Shown here one piece after another: positions 34,441 through 43,007 of a stretch of 64,000 bases of DNA. Made by a program: the position numbers and the translations under genes. Numbering within the stretch: position 1 is the first letter of the stretch; each line of letters starts with the position of its first letter. The notes beneath the pieces were generated by a model, which ran no database searches, was not told the origin of the DNA, and saw nothing but the letters and a program-made list of their open reading frames with translations. The DNA comes from an uncultured Verrucomicrobiota bacterium (GTDB lineage Bacteria > Verrucomicrobiota > Verrucomicrobiia > Limisphaerales > UBA9464). The stretch covers positions 1 to 64,000 of the forward strand of contig CAIVQH010000016.1 in assembly GCA_903907995.1 (NCBI GenBank). Reading direction: 5' to 3'.

Positions 34441-35706
34441 TCAGTGCGCCGCCTTGCCCGAAACATCCGCCGCGTGCTGGGAGAAGGACTTGCCACGGCC
34501 CGTCGGGGCGATCACCGAGTCGATGACGCCGCGCTGGAACTCGTCCCACATGGGCGACATGCCGCGCAGCTTCGTCGCGATCTTGGCGAAGGTCTCGATC
34601 GTGTAGTCCACGTCCTCCTCGGTGTTCGCCATGCCCAGGGTCATGATGATGTTGCCCTGTGCCAACGCGTGGTCGAGGCCGATGGCGCTGAGCACGTGCG
34701 AGACCTTCAGCGACTTGCTCACGCAGCTCGAACCGCTCGCGACGGCGATGCCGTTCATGTCGCAGAGCAGGAGCTGCCCCTCGCCCTCAATGAACTCGGT
34801 CGAAAGGTTCAGGTTGGTTGAGATGCGCTTCGGGCCGGGTTCGGCGCCGTTCAGCTTGATGTACGTGATCTGCGACTTGAGGCCGTCCCACAGGCGCTTT
34901 TGCAGGTGCGCGGTGTGGGCGATGCGCTTGGGCAGTTCCGTCAGCGCAATTTCTGCCGCCACGCCACCGCCGACGATGGCGGGGACGTTTTCCGTCCCGG
35001 CGCGACGACCGCCCTCCTGCACGCCGCCATGCATCATCGAGACGATGCGGGCCTTCTTGTTGCGGTAGAGCACGCCCACGCCCTTCGGCCCGTAAAAACG
35101 GTGGGGCGAGAAGCTCACGAGCGCCGCGCCGAACTCCTTCACGTCGATCGGCAGCCAACCGGCGCTGGCTTCGCAGTCCACGTAGAGCGGCACGCCCTTC
35201 TCGGCGCAGATCTTCCCGACCTCGCGCATCGGTTGGATCGTGCCGATGTCGTGGTTCACGTGGTGGACGGCGACGAGCACGGTCTGCGGCGTGATGGCCG
35301 CGCGGAGTTCCTCCAGGTTCAGAACGCCTTCCTTGTCCACGCTCACGCGGGTGCAGGTCCAGCCCTGCTTCTCCAGGAATTCCACCGAGTTGATCACGCT
35401 CGGATGTTCGGTGGCGGAAATGACGAGGTGCTTGCCCTTGCGCTCGTTGGCATAGGCGACGCCCTTGATCGCCAGGTTGGCGGACTCGGTGCCGTCGGAG
35501 GTGAAGAAGATCTCCTCCTCGCTGTCGGCATTGATGAGGGTGGCCATCTGCTGGCGGGCCTTCTTCAGCGCATCCCGCACGCGCAGGCCGTGCTGGTGCA
35601 GTGAAGACGGATTGCCGAAGGCCTCGGTGAAGTACGGCTTCATCGCGTCGAAGACTTCGGGCAGCACGGGCGTGCTGGACTGGTGGTCGAGAAAAACGTG
35701 GCGCAT
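34441..35706 (-). CDS. iscS: IscS/NifS-like cysteine desulfurase lacking the PLP lysine
   Basis: The 421-residue protein aligns with class I cysteine desulfurases, which move sulfur from cysteine to IscU. It keeps TSDGTESAN near 70, His101 (SATEHPS), Asp177, the RRAGTEN motif and the mobile-loop Cys328 (SGSSC). Three cofactor residues are changed relative to E. coli IscS: HK of the PLP-lysine motif is HR here (Arg203 in SPHRFYGPKG), the Asn of VNNE is His152 (VNHD), and the Gln of DxxQS is Ala180 (DCEAS). Codon 203 (35098-35100) reads CGT on the minus strand. It may be a divergent subclass or a non-desulfurase. It is the last gene of the isc operon. Confidence 0.85.
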   Translation of the reverse strand: MRHVFLDHQSSTPVLPEVFDAMKPYFTEAFGNPSSLHQHGLRVRDALKKARQQMATLINADSEEEIFFTSDGTESANLAIKGVAYANERKGKHLVISATEHPSVINSVEFLEKQGWTCTRVSVDKEGVLNLEELRAAITPQTVLVAVHHVNHDIGTIQPMREVGKICAEKGVPLYVDCEASAGWLPIDVKEFGAALVSFSPHRFYGPKGVGVLYRNKKARIVSMMHGGVQEGGRRAGTENVPAIVGGGVAAEIALTELPKRIAHTAHLQKRLWDGLKSQITYIKLNGAEPGPKRISTNLNLSTEFIEGEGQLLLCDMNGIAVASGSSCVSKSLKVSHVLSAIGLDHALAQGNIIMTLGMANTEEDVDYTIETFAKIATKLRGMSPMWDEFQRGVIDSVIAPTGRGKSFSQHAADVSGKAAH

Positions 35707-35898
35707 AAGATTCAGAGTCTAAAATTCAGTTTCAGTCCGGATGGACGGCCCGTTTGAGATGCCGGCATTTCCGGCCGTCATGCGGGCGATCGCCCCGTCA
35801 TGCCATCGGCACAGCGTGAGCAATGATACAACCGATCCGATCAGCGCAAAGAGCATGTCCCATTGGGGCGGCATGGAAAGGGGGCGGTTCCCTGCGGA
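35707..35898. other. Intergenic region inside the isc operon
   Basis: These 192 bases hold no gene that I can see. Near iscS a segment (35720-35741) contains TCTAAAATTCAGTTTCAGT, and a similar word set (TCTAAATCAGT and GTTTCAGTTTC) recurs at 36746-36776 before iscU. The recurrence may reflect shared regulation or the word-repeat habit of this genome. Confidence 0.35.
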
Positions 35899-36237
35899 CT
35901 AGGCGTTCGGCAGAAAATAGAATTTGAAGCCGTATTCGCGCAGGAGCAGGAAATCCCTCACGTTTTCCTGATCGAAGACCTCCGTCAGTTTCTTCTGATC
36001 TGCGGCCTGTGGATTGAGCTCGTGACGGCCGAAGTCCAAGGCGCCGACGCCGAAACAGGCCGCCAACGCATGGCTCTCCTCCGAGGTCATGGCGAGGAAC
36101 ACATTGGAAACGACCGTGGCTCCCTCCTTCACCTGGGCGTAGTCAGCTTCCGGATACTCCAGAGCCTTTACGACTTTTCGTGAAAAGGGGCCGATGGCGA
36201 TGATCTGGGCATCCAATCCCATGGCTATATTGGACAT
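35899..36237 (-). CDS. Uncharacterised small protein in the isc operon
   Basis: A 112-residue soluble protein encoded between iscU and iscS on the same strand. It starts MSNIAMGLDAQIIAIGPFS and contains hydrophobic strands alternating with charged helices, e.g. VVSNVFLAMTSEESHALAACF and DFLLLREYGFKFYFLPNA. The ATG at 36237 is preferred to a TTG 15 bases upstream. I do not recognise a family. Two cysteine-poor regions and only one Cys argue against an Fe-S scaffold. Its position, with gaps of 77 and 192 bases to its neighbours, suggests but does not prove a role with IscU or IscS. Confidence 0.65.
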   Translation of the reverse strand: MSNIAMGLDAQIIAIGPFSRKVVKALEYPEADYAQVKEGATVVSNVFLAMTSEESHALAACFGVGALDFGRHELNPQAADQKKLTEVFDQENVRDFLLLREYGFKFYFLPNA

Positions 36238-36314
36238 CGTTTGCGGTGACAAAAAATCTGCGGCTACACGGCGCGAACCGTCCAGCCGCAGGATTTCGTG
36301 AAATTGACTAACGT

Positions 36315-36743
36315 TCAGGCGGCAACGGGTTCGGCCTTGTTCGCCTTGGCGGCGGCTTCGGGATGCCGCTTCACGTAGTCTTCGAGGGCGGCCTTCAGGG
36401 CTTCCTCGGCGAGGACGGAGCAGTGGATCTTCACCGGCGGCAGGCCGCCCAGAGCGTCCACAACTTCTTGGTTCGAAAAGTCCATGGCCTCGGCGATCGT
36501 CCGGCCCTTGATCAGCTCGGTCGCCATGCTGGAGCTGGCAATCGCCGAGCCGCAGCCGAAGGTCTTGAAACGGGCGTCCTCGATCTTACCATCCTTGATC
36601 TTGATCGAGATCTTCATGATGTCGCCGCAGGCGGCGGCCCCGACTTCGCCGACGCCGTCGGCGTCCTTGATGTCACCCATGTTGCGCGGATTCATGAAGT
36701 GTTCCATGACCGTCGGGTTGTAGAGAGTGTAGGTATCGCTCAT
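36315..36743 (-). CDS. iscU: Iron-sulfur cluster scaffold IscU
   Basis: The 142-residue scaffold protein on which Fe-S clusters are built. All ligand residues are present: Cys39 and Asp41 (AACGDIM), Cys64 (TFGCGSA), His107 and Cys108 (KIHCSVL). An Ala/Lys-rich tail of about 15 residues follows the domain. The usual LPPVK motif (recognised by the HscA chaperone) is present just before the last cysteine. The gene is 35 bases downstream of the iscR-like gene on the same strand. Confidence 0.94.
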   Translation of the reverse strand: MSDTYTLYNPTVMEHFMNPRNMGDIKDADGVGEVGAAACGDIMKISIKIKDGKIEDARFKTFGCGSAIASSSMATELIKGRTIAEAMDFSNQEVVDALGGLPPVKIHCSVLAEEALKAALEDYVKRHPEAAAKANKAEPVAA

Positions 36744-36778
36744 AGGTCTAAATCAGTACGGAGTTTCAGTTTCAAAGT

Positions 36779-37288
36779 TCAGGAGATCGCAGCCACGGCG
36801 GGCACTGACTTGTCGGTGGTCTGCGGACGGAAAACGATGGGACTCCGGGTGTTGGCCTGCGCCCGCTTCACGAGTCCGGCCGGAATGTGCCGGGTGGCGA
36901 GCTGCGCCAGCGTCGTGCCGGCGAAAACTTCCTTCACCTTGTCCTGCGCCTCGGCGAAGAGGCTGCACAGGGCACAGCCACCGGCATGTTCGCAGCCGGT
37001 TTCTTCGTCCAGGCAGCGGGTGAGCGCCACCGGTCCCTCGACGGCCTCGATCACCGTCAGCACCGTGATTTCCTCGGGCCGGCGCAGCAGGACGAAACCG
37101 CCGCCGGAACCGCGGGTGGACTTCACCAGCCCGGCGCGGGCAAGGCTCTGAAAGATCTTCCCTAGGAAGCTGACTGGCACGTCTTCCTCGTGCGCGACGA
37201 CGTCCAGCAGCGCCACCTCACCGACCGGACGGCGGGCGAGGGCGAGCAGACCCAGCATGGCATATTCGCTGGCGCGGGTGACTTGCAT
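36779..37288 (-). CDS. iscR: IscR-like Rrf2-family Fe-S-sensing regulator
   Basis: The 169-residue protein has an Rrf2 winged helix-turn-helix (SEYAMLGLLALARRP, VPVSFLGKIFQSLARAGLVKSTRG, GGGFVLLRRPEEITV) and a cysteine cluster at C92, C99, C105 and C108. The spacing C-x6-C-x5-C-x2-C differs slightly from E. coli IscR (C-x5-C-x5-C-x2-H), with a fourth Cys where the His ligand would be. It should bind a [2Fe-2S] cluster and repress its own operon. A 17-bp palindrome matching the IscR type 1 core lies 20 bases before its start. Confidence 0.9.
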   Translation of the reverse strand: MQVTRASEYAMLGLLALARRPVGEVALLDVVAHEEDVPVSFLGKIFQSLARAGLVKSTRGSGGGFVLLRRPEEITVLTVIEAVEGPVALTRCLDEETGCEHAGGCALCSLFAEAQDKVKEVFAGTTLAQLATRHIPAGLVKRAQANTRSPIVFRPQTTDKSVPAVAAIS

Positions 37289-37307
37289 GTTCGTGTCGTT
37301 TTTAAAG

Positions 37308-37324
37308 CGGACTGAAATAGTCCG
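37308..37324 (-). promoter_or_regulatory. IscR type 1-like operator
   Basis: The palindrome CGGACTGAAATAGTCCG contains, on the minus strand, GACTATTTCAGTC. This agrees at every position with the core GACTRWWWYAGTC of the E. coli IscR type 1 consensus as I remember it. It lies 20-36 bases upstream of the iscR start codon, a position fit for autorepression. A second palindrome, CCGGTTACCGG, sits just upstream (37322-37332). Confidence 0.75.
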
Positions 37325-37382
37325 GTTACCGGAGGCAACCTAATCGGACGGGGTCGGGTGTCAAACGGAGATACGCGCCGGT

Positions 37383-39146
37383 TCAGCTGTTAAACAGCTC
37401 CGGGGCCACCGACTTCGCCAGTGCCTGCGAACGGGCGAGAATCTCCTCGCCGGAATCGCACGACATGGCGCTGGTGGCGAGCGCCTGCGCCTCGGCCAGC
37501 TTCAGCCGGCGCAGAAGGAATTTCGCGGCGGGCACCACCGCCGGCGTGGCGCTGAGTTCATCGACGCCCAGACCGACGAGCAGGGGAATCACCGCCGAAT
37601 CACCCGCCATTTCGCCGCAGACGCCGACCCAGCAGCCGGCGGCGTGGCCGGCCTCGATGGTGAGCTGGATGAGCCGCAACACCGCCGGATGCGTCGGCGT
37701 ATGGAGGTGCGCGACACGGGCATTGAGGCGGTCCACGGCCAGGGTGTATTGGGTGAGGTCGTTCGTCCCGAGGCTGAAGAAGTTGACGTGCGGTGCCAGC
37801 GCACGGGCGATCAGCGCCGCCGAAGGTACCTCGATCATCATCCCGACCTCCATCTTCTCATCAAAGGGCACTCCTTCCTGGCGCAGTTCGGCGCGGCATA
37901 CCTCGAGCATCCGGTTCGCCGCCAGCAGCTCCTCCAGGCACGAGATCATCGGGTACATCAGCTTCACGTTGCCGTAAGCGCTGGCGCGGAGGATGGCCCG
38001 CAACTGCGGCTTGAAGATGGCCGGGTCGGCCAAGCTGATCCGGATGGCCCGCCAGCCGAGGAAAGGATTCGACTCGTGATGCTGGCCGGCGAAGAGCTTG
38101 TCCCCGCCGAGGTCGAGTGTGCGGATCACGACCGGTGCCGGGGCGAAGGCGGCCGCGACTTCCCGATAGACCGCGAACTGCTGCTCCTCGTCGGGCGAAA
38201 CCGCGGGATTCAGGAAAAGAAACTCGGTACGGAAGAGCCCCACGCCCTCGGCGCCCGATTCCTTCACGGCGGGAATGTCCGCCGGCCCCTCGATGTTCGC
38301 GGCGAGCACGAGCCGCGTGCCGTTCATCGTGATCGCCGGCTGTTCGCGCAAGTCAGCCAGCCGATGTTCCAAGGCGGCGCGGCGTTCGCGGATCTGCCCG
38401 TACTGGAAGAGTGTGGCGTCGGTCGGGTTGACCGTCAGCACGCCGCCATGACCGTCGATCAGGGCGTATTCGCCGGTGTGGACCCTGCGGGCCACGTCCC
38501 CGAGACCAACCACCGCCGGGATGCGGAGCTTGCGCGCCATGATGGCCGTGTGACTGGTCTTCCCGCCGGCGTCGGTGGCAAAGCCGAGCACCTTGCTGCG
38601 GTCCAGCAGCGCGGTCGTGCTCGGCGAAAGGTCGGGTGCCACGATCAGCACGGGCTCCGTCAGTCGCGAAAGGTCGGCCTCGCTCACTACGCCCAGCAGG
38701 TTTCCCAGTACGCGGTTGGCGACATCGTGGACGTCCGCCGCGCGCTCGCGGAGGTAATCGTCGTCCATCGCCGCCAGCGCGGCGGCGTACTTGGAGGTGA
38801 TGTCCCGGAACGCCGTTTCGGCGTTGGTTCCGCTGCGGATGGCGCTGTTGACTTTGTCCAGCAGCGTGGGGTCTTCGAGGACGAGCAGATGGGCGTCGAA
38901 GATGCCCGCCTCGTGCGCGCCCATCGCGGTTTTCACCCGGTGCTGGACCTCGGCGATCTGGCGGCGGGTTTCGACCAGCGCCTGCTGGAAGCGCGCCAGT
39001 TCGGCGACCGTCTCTGCCTCGGTCAGGCGGTGGTCGGGTATGTCGTGGTTGGTCTGGCCGAGCCGGAGAATTTTCGCGTGCGCGACGCCTCCGGCCACGG
39101 GAATGCCCCGGTAAACTCGTTCACCCGCTGGCTCGCGCTCAGGCAC
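37383..39146 (-). CDS. ptsI: Phosphoenolpyruvate-protein phosphotransferase, PTS enzyme I
   Basis: The 587-residue enzyme transfers phosphate from PEP to HPr. The phospho-histidine is His199 in GGKTSHTAIMAR. The PEP-binding TIM barrel shows GVGLFRTEFLF, FLGWRAIR, GMMIEVPSA, FFSLGTNDLTQY and the catalytic Cys region VGVCGEMAG. Length and domain order match canonical enzyme I. No HPr or EII gene adjoins it, so it may act in a regulatory PTS, common in Verrucomicrobiota, but that is inference. It lies 74 bases downstream of the pabA/trpG gene on the same strand. Confidence 0.94.
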   Translation of the reverse strand: MPEREPAGERVYRGIPVAGGVAHAKILRLGQTNHDIPDHRLTEAETVAELARFQQALVETRRQIAEVQHRVKTAMGAHEAGIFDAHLLVLEDPTLLDKVNSAIRSGTNAETAFRDITSKYAAALAAMDDDYLRERAADVHDVANRVLGNLLGVVSEADLSRLTEPVLIVAPDLSPSTTALLDRSKVLGFATDAGGKTSHTAIMARKLRIPAVVGLGDVARRVHTGEYALIDGHGGVLTVNPTDATLFQYGQIRERRAALEHRLADLREQPAITMNGTRLVLAANIEGPADIPAVKESGAEGVGLFRTEFLFLNPAVSPDEEQQFAVYREVAAAFAPAPVVIRTLDLGGDKLFAGQHHESNPFLGWRAIRISLADPAIFKPQLRAILRASAYGNVKLMYPMISCLEELLAANRMLEVCRAELRQEGVPFDEKMEVGMMIEVPSAALIARALAPHVNFFSLGTNDLTQYTLAVDRLNARVAHLHTPTHPAVLRLIQLTIEAGHAAGCWVGVCGEMAGDSAVIPLLVGLGVDELSATPAVVPAAKFLLRRLKLAEAQALATSAMSCDSGEEILARSQALAKSVAPELFNS

Positions 39147-39220
39147 GTGGGAGGAGAATTAGGTGGAAATGGTTGGCAGGCAACCCGGTTTCTGGCCCGG
39201 CTCGCGGATATGACCGCCCG

Positions 39221-39793
39221 TCACGCCGCCATTTTCAGAAAATTGGACAGGATGGTCCGGCCGTTTTCCGTCAGGATGCTCTCCGGGTGGAATTGCACCC
39301 CCCAGATCGGCAGCGTCCGGTGGCGCAGCCCCATGACCTCGTCCTCGGCCGTCCAGGCCGTGACCTCCAGTTCGGCCGGGATCGTGTCCTTCTTCGCCAC
39401 CAGCGAATGGTAGCGGGTCGCGTTGAAAGGATTCGGCATTCCGGCGAAGAGATCCTTGCCGTTGTGATAGATCGGCGAGGTCTTGCCGTGCATCATGCGG
39501 TGATTGACCACCACCGATGCGCCAAAGACATGCGCAATGCACTGGTGCCCGAGACAGACCCCCAGCACCGGTGTGCGCCGGTCGGCAAACGCGCGGAGCA
39601 GCTCGTTCGACAGCCCCGCCTCCTTGGGCGAGCAAGGACCGGGCGAGATCAGCACCCGCTCCGGCTGCAGCGCCAACGCCGCCTCGACGGTGATCTGGTC
39701 GTTGCGATGCACCTGCATGTCCACGCCCATCTCGCCGAGATACTGCACGAGATTGTAGGTGAACGAATCGTAGTTATCGATGACCAGCAGCAT
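39221..39793 (-). CDS. pabA: Glutamine amidotransferase of anthranilate/aminodeoxychorismate synthase (TrpG/PabA)
   Basis: The 190-residue class I glutamine amidotransferase gives ammonia to chorismate-using synthases. It has the catalytic triad motifs GVCLGHQC (Cys), GVQFHPESI (His and Glu) and the N-terminal [18 protein letters not shown], plus the oxyanion motif ISPGPCSP. TrpG and PabA cannot be told apart from sequence; many bacteria use one protein for both tryptophan and folate synthesis. No trpE or pabB lies in the window. Confidence 0.9.
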   Translation of the reverse strand: MLLVIDNYDSFTYNLVQYLGEMGVDMQVHRNDQITVEAALALQPERVLISPGPCSPKEAGLSNELLRAFADRRTPVLGVCLGHQCIAHVFGASVVVNHRMMHGKTSPIYHNGKDLFAGMPNPFNATRYHSLVAKKDTIPAELEVTAWTAEDEVMGLRHRTLPIWGVQFHPESILTENGRTILSNFLKMAA

Positions 39794-40055
39794 TGCGGGC
39801 GTACCCTAGAGGCGAACGGCCCGGAAGGGAAGCGCGGGGCGGAGGAGACAGGCAGAAGCGGGGGAGCGGTGAGCGAGCAGGGAAGGGGGACGATTCGTGA
39901 GCGTGATACGCACCCACTCCTCAGACTTCGGACTTCGTACCCGGGACCCGGGACACCGAACCCATCACCATTTTTGCTTTTTCCTTTTTCCATTTTCCTT
40001 CCTACCACCTTATCAATCGCGCCGCTCAGTTCAACCGGTACCCCGCCGAGGAAGA
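39794..40055. repeat. Divergent intergenic region with GGGAC and CTTTTTCC words
   Basis: These 262 bases separate pabA and the delta-60 gene. They contain a GGACTTCG/ACCCGGGACC word run (39928-39958), followed by a pyrimidine-rich run with CTTTTTCC words (39968-40009). A similar pair in the same order (GGGACTTCGGACTTGG then CCTTTTGCC) precedes modE. A good ribosome-binding site GAGGAAG sits just before the ATG at 40056. Confidence 0.5.
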
Positions 40056-42788
40056 ATGCAAACCGCCCGTTATTCATACGTCAGATGTGTTGTCCGCATT
40101 TGGACCCTCCTTCTTTTATGGCTGCTTGGCGGTTTCGACGGTTCCGCTGGGCCGCTCGCGCCGGGCCAGCTTGACCCGAATTACCGTCCGCGATTTGAGC
40201 GTAGTGGCGCCCCGTACCGGCTGCATGCCACGACCAGTGGCACCATCCTGGTCGAGCTGCCTCCCGATGGTGTCCGGATAAACGGCACCGCGGCCAGACG
40301 GCTGGCCCGGATGCAGCAGGACGGAACCATTGATCCGACATTTCACGGACCTGCCTTCCTGACCAACGCCTCGTTTTCACAGGTGCTGGCGCAGGCCGAC
40401 GGCCGTATCTGGATCGAGTACAGCACCACCACGACCAATTACCCGGTGCCACCCGCCCGCTTCCTCCGCCTGCGCGCCGATGGCTCCCAGGATGACTCCT
40501 TCCAGTTGCCGGTGCGCTCCGACGACGAGGATTGGCGACTGCTGGCCATCCAGCCAAATGGCGGGGTGCTGGCGGCCGTGAACCGGCCGGCGGCTCCGGC
40601 GGCGGATCGCCACAAACTGCTCCGGCTGCAAAGCGACGGCAGTGTTGACCCCTTCTTCGCCAGCGCCGTGGACGAAGGGGCTCGCACCGTGAGCGCGCAG
40701 CCGCTGCCCGATGGGGGCGTGCTGGTGGAGTATGTGCCCATTTCCTTTGGCGATGGGGGGGCACTGCTTTGGACCCGGCTGCAGCCGGACGGATCGCTCG
40801 ATGAAACCTACTTTCCCCCGTCCAAGCCCAACCGTGACTTTCGCACCTTCCACGCGATCTCGCCCGCCGGCGAGGTGCTGATTGCGTATTACTCGACCTA
40901 TGAGCACCTGCCGAACGGTGGCACCGCCCCCACCCTTCCTTTTGTCCGGTTGCGGGTGGATGGCAGCCTTGACCCGGATTTTCATCCTGGATTTGCTCCG
41001 GCCGGTATTGTGGGCTTCCTGCCTGCGGGCCACGTGCTGGTGACGGTCACGGATCCCCACACCACCCTGACCTCGGTGCTGGAGCTGGATCATGACGGTA
41101 CCCAGGTGCGGGAGATCACGCTGGACGCCGTCGCCGAACCCGGCAGTTCCCTGTTGGTCGAGCTGCTGCCGGATTCGGGTCATTATCTGGCCCAAGATGG
41201 CCATCACTCCTGGCTGTACGCCGCTGCCGGCGACCGGTTTTACTCATTTGCCCCGGCGGTTTACCAGGCAATGAAGCCGCCTGTCCCGGTGGCCTATGCC
41301 GACGGTTCGCTGCTTTTTGGCCACGGAGGAACCGTGAGTCCGGCCTTTGACACGGTGAACCTGCTCCCGGTGTCCGGCCCGGCCCTGGTGGATCAGGATG
41401 GAAAAATCGACCTTCCGTTTACCACCTGGTTTGAGAGCCAGGCCGATTGGCTGGCGGTGCCAGGCGCGAAGGGCGAGGTCTACGTCTACGATCTTTTCAG
41501 CCATCAATTCGCCGCGGTGAGCCGGGACGGCTCCCTGCGCCAGCTGGGCGGCCGGGGCGACACGCTTCCCATCGGCTTCTCCACCGACTCCGGTAATCAT
41601 CTCCAGTTTCAAAGCGATCTTTCCCTGATCGAACGGTCGGACAACAACCTCCTGCGCGTCCGCCCCTCGGCTTCGACGGAATATAACTTGGGCATCCTCA
41701 GCCCCAAGGCCCAATTGGAGGGGTTTCTGGTGCTGCCTGATGACTCCGTGCTGGCCTGGGGCTATTCCCGGGCTTTTGAAGGCGCGCCGGGCAACGGGAT
41801 TGGGCGGCTCAGTCCGGATCTTCGCGGACCGGATGCTGAATTTCACTCGTCGCTGCCGCAGTTCACGGAGGTGTTGCAGGTGGAACCGCAGCCGGATGGC
41901 AAGCTGCTCGTATTCCACGATTTTTTCCGGGCCTTGAATCATCCGCACAATTACCTGCTGACCCGGTTGAACCAGGACGGCAGCCCGGATGCCGAGTTCA
42001 ACCGCCACCTCACCTTCGACGCACTGGTCCGGGCCATCAAGCTGGACAGTCAGGGTCGGATCCTGGTCGCCGGGGCGTTCCATACCGCGAGCGGAGAAGC
42101 GCGGGGCGGCGTGCTGCGGCTGCATCCGGATGGAACTCCCGACAATGACTTCCTGGTGGGTGAAGGACCGGATGCGCCGATCGAAAACCTATTTGTGTTG
42201 CCGGGCGATGACGTCGTGTTGCACGGCAATTTCCGCCACTTTAATGGCGAGGAAGCCTGGGGCCTGGTCAGGCTGTCAGGCGGCCCGTCGGTGGCCGCCT
42301 CCCCCCGGATCCTGTCGCTGACGGGATCCCGGACGGCGTCCGCTGGTGAGAGCGTAAGCCTGGGCGCGGTGATCACGGGCGGTCCTGTCTGGCAGGCGCA
42401 ATGGTACCTCGATGGAAACGCCCTGCCCGGCGAAACCAATGCGACGCTCATCTTGCGCCAGGTGAATGCTCAAATCCAGGGGAGCTATGCGCTTTTCGTT
42501 GCCAATGGCGAAGGAGCCGACGTGGGTCTCACCTCGCTTGCGGTGGTGCCACCGGTAGCCCGGCCTCCTTCGGTAGCCCTTCTAGGCGCGGACGGCACCA
42601 CATTCCCTCCTCAGCTGACGGTGGGCCTGACCGGGGATCCGACCCGCCTCTATGAAATGCAGGTCTCTACCAACCTGACGGACTGGCGCGGCGTATTCAG
42701 CGGCATTTACGCGAACACTTCCGGAAGCTTCGATGACCCATTCAGCTATGGGCCGGGCCCACGATTCATCCGCGCCGTCGCACCATAG
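40056..42788 (+). CDS. Secreted delta-60 repeat protein with a C-terminal Ig-like domain
   Basis: A 910-residue exported protein. After an N-terminal signal anchor (VRIWTLLLLWLLGG) come many delta-60 repeats, recognisable by patterns such as LDPNYRPRF, DGTIDPTFHGP, RLRVDGSLDPDFHPGF and RLNQDGSPDAEFN, spanning about residues 30-735. An Ig-like domain follows (about 745-830, AQWYLDGNALPGETNATL), then a short beta-domain (YEMQVSTNLTDW). Such proteins are presumed surface propeller or adhesion proteins; function is unknown. The ATG at 40056 has a strong ribosome-binding site. Upstream in-frame codons translate the word repeats and are excluded. Confidence 0.82.
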   Translation: MQTARYSYVRCVVRIWTLLLLWLLGGFDGSAGPLAPGQLDPNYRPRFERSGAPYRLHATTSGTILVELPPDGVRINGTAARRLARMQQDGTIDPTFHGPAFLTNASFSQVLAQADGRIWIEYSTTTTNYPVPPARFLRLRADGSQDDSFQLPVRSDDEDWRLLAIQPNGGVLAAVNRPAAPAADRHKLLRLQSDGSVDPFFASAVDEGARTVSAQPLPDGGVLVEYVPISFGDGGALLWTRLQPDGSLDETYFPPSKPNRDFRTFHAISPAGEVLIAYYSTYEHLPNGGTAPTLPFVRLRVDGSLDPDFHPGFAPAGIVGFLPAGHVLVTVTDPHTTLTSVLELDHDGTQVREITLDAVAEPGSSLLVELLPDSGHYLAQDGHHSWLYAAAGDRFYSFAPAVYQAMKPPVPVAYADGSLLFGHGGTVSPAFDTVNLLPVSGPALVDQDGKIDLPFTTWFESQADWLAVPGAKGEVYVYDLFSHQFAAVSRDGSLRQLGGRGDTLPIGFSTDSGNHLQFQSDLSLIERSDNNLLRVRPSASTEYNLGILSPKAQLEGFLVLPDDSVLAWGYSRAFEGAPGNGIGRLSPDLRGPDAEFHSSLPQFTEVLQVEPQPDGKLLVFHDFFRALNHPHNYLLTRLNQDGSPDAEFNRHLTFDALVRAIKLDSQGRILVAGAFHTASGEARGGVLRLHPDGTPDNDFLVGEGPDAPIENLFVLPGDDVVLHGNFRHFNGEEAWGLVRLSGGPSVAASPRILSLTGSRTASAGESVSLGAVITGGPVWQAQWYLDGNALPGETNATLILRQVNAQIQGSYALFVANGEGADVGLTSLAVVPPVARPPSVALLGADGTTFPPQLTVGLTGDPTRLYEMQVSTNLTDWRGVFSGIYANTSGSFDDPFSYGPGPRFIRAVAP

Positions 42789-43007
42789 CGGGTGAGGTGC
42801 GGGGACGGGAGGGTGAAGTCAGGAGACGGGGCAGGGCGAGCGGGAGATCGGATGAGAAAGGGGAATGGTGGGAGTGGCGGGTTATCAATCGTGGATCGTA
42901 ATTCCACCCCATCGGCCTCCGCTCCTCGGGACTTCGGACTTGGAACCCCGGACCATTCCTGCCTTTTGGCTTTTGCCTTTTGCCTTTTTCCTTTCCCCTC
43001 GTCACCC
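42789..43007. repeat. Word repeats upstream of modE
   Basis: No gene is seen. The stretch contains GGGACTTCGGACTTGG-type words (42930-42945) and a CCTTTTGGCTTTTGCC pyrimidine run (42962-42995) that ends 12 bases before the modE start. The latter resembles 3321-3354, which ends 11 bases before another plus-strand start. Confidence 0.5.
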
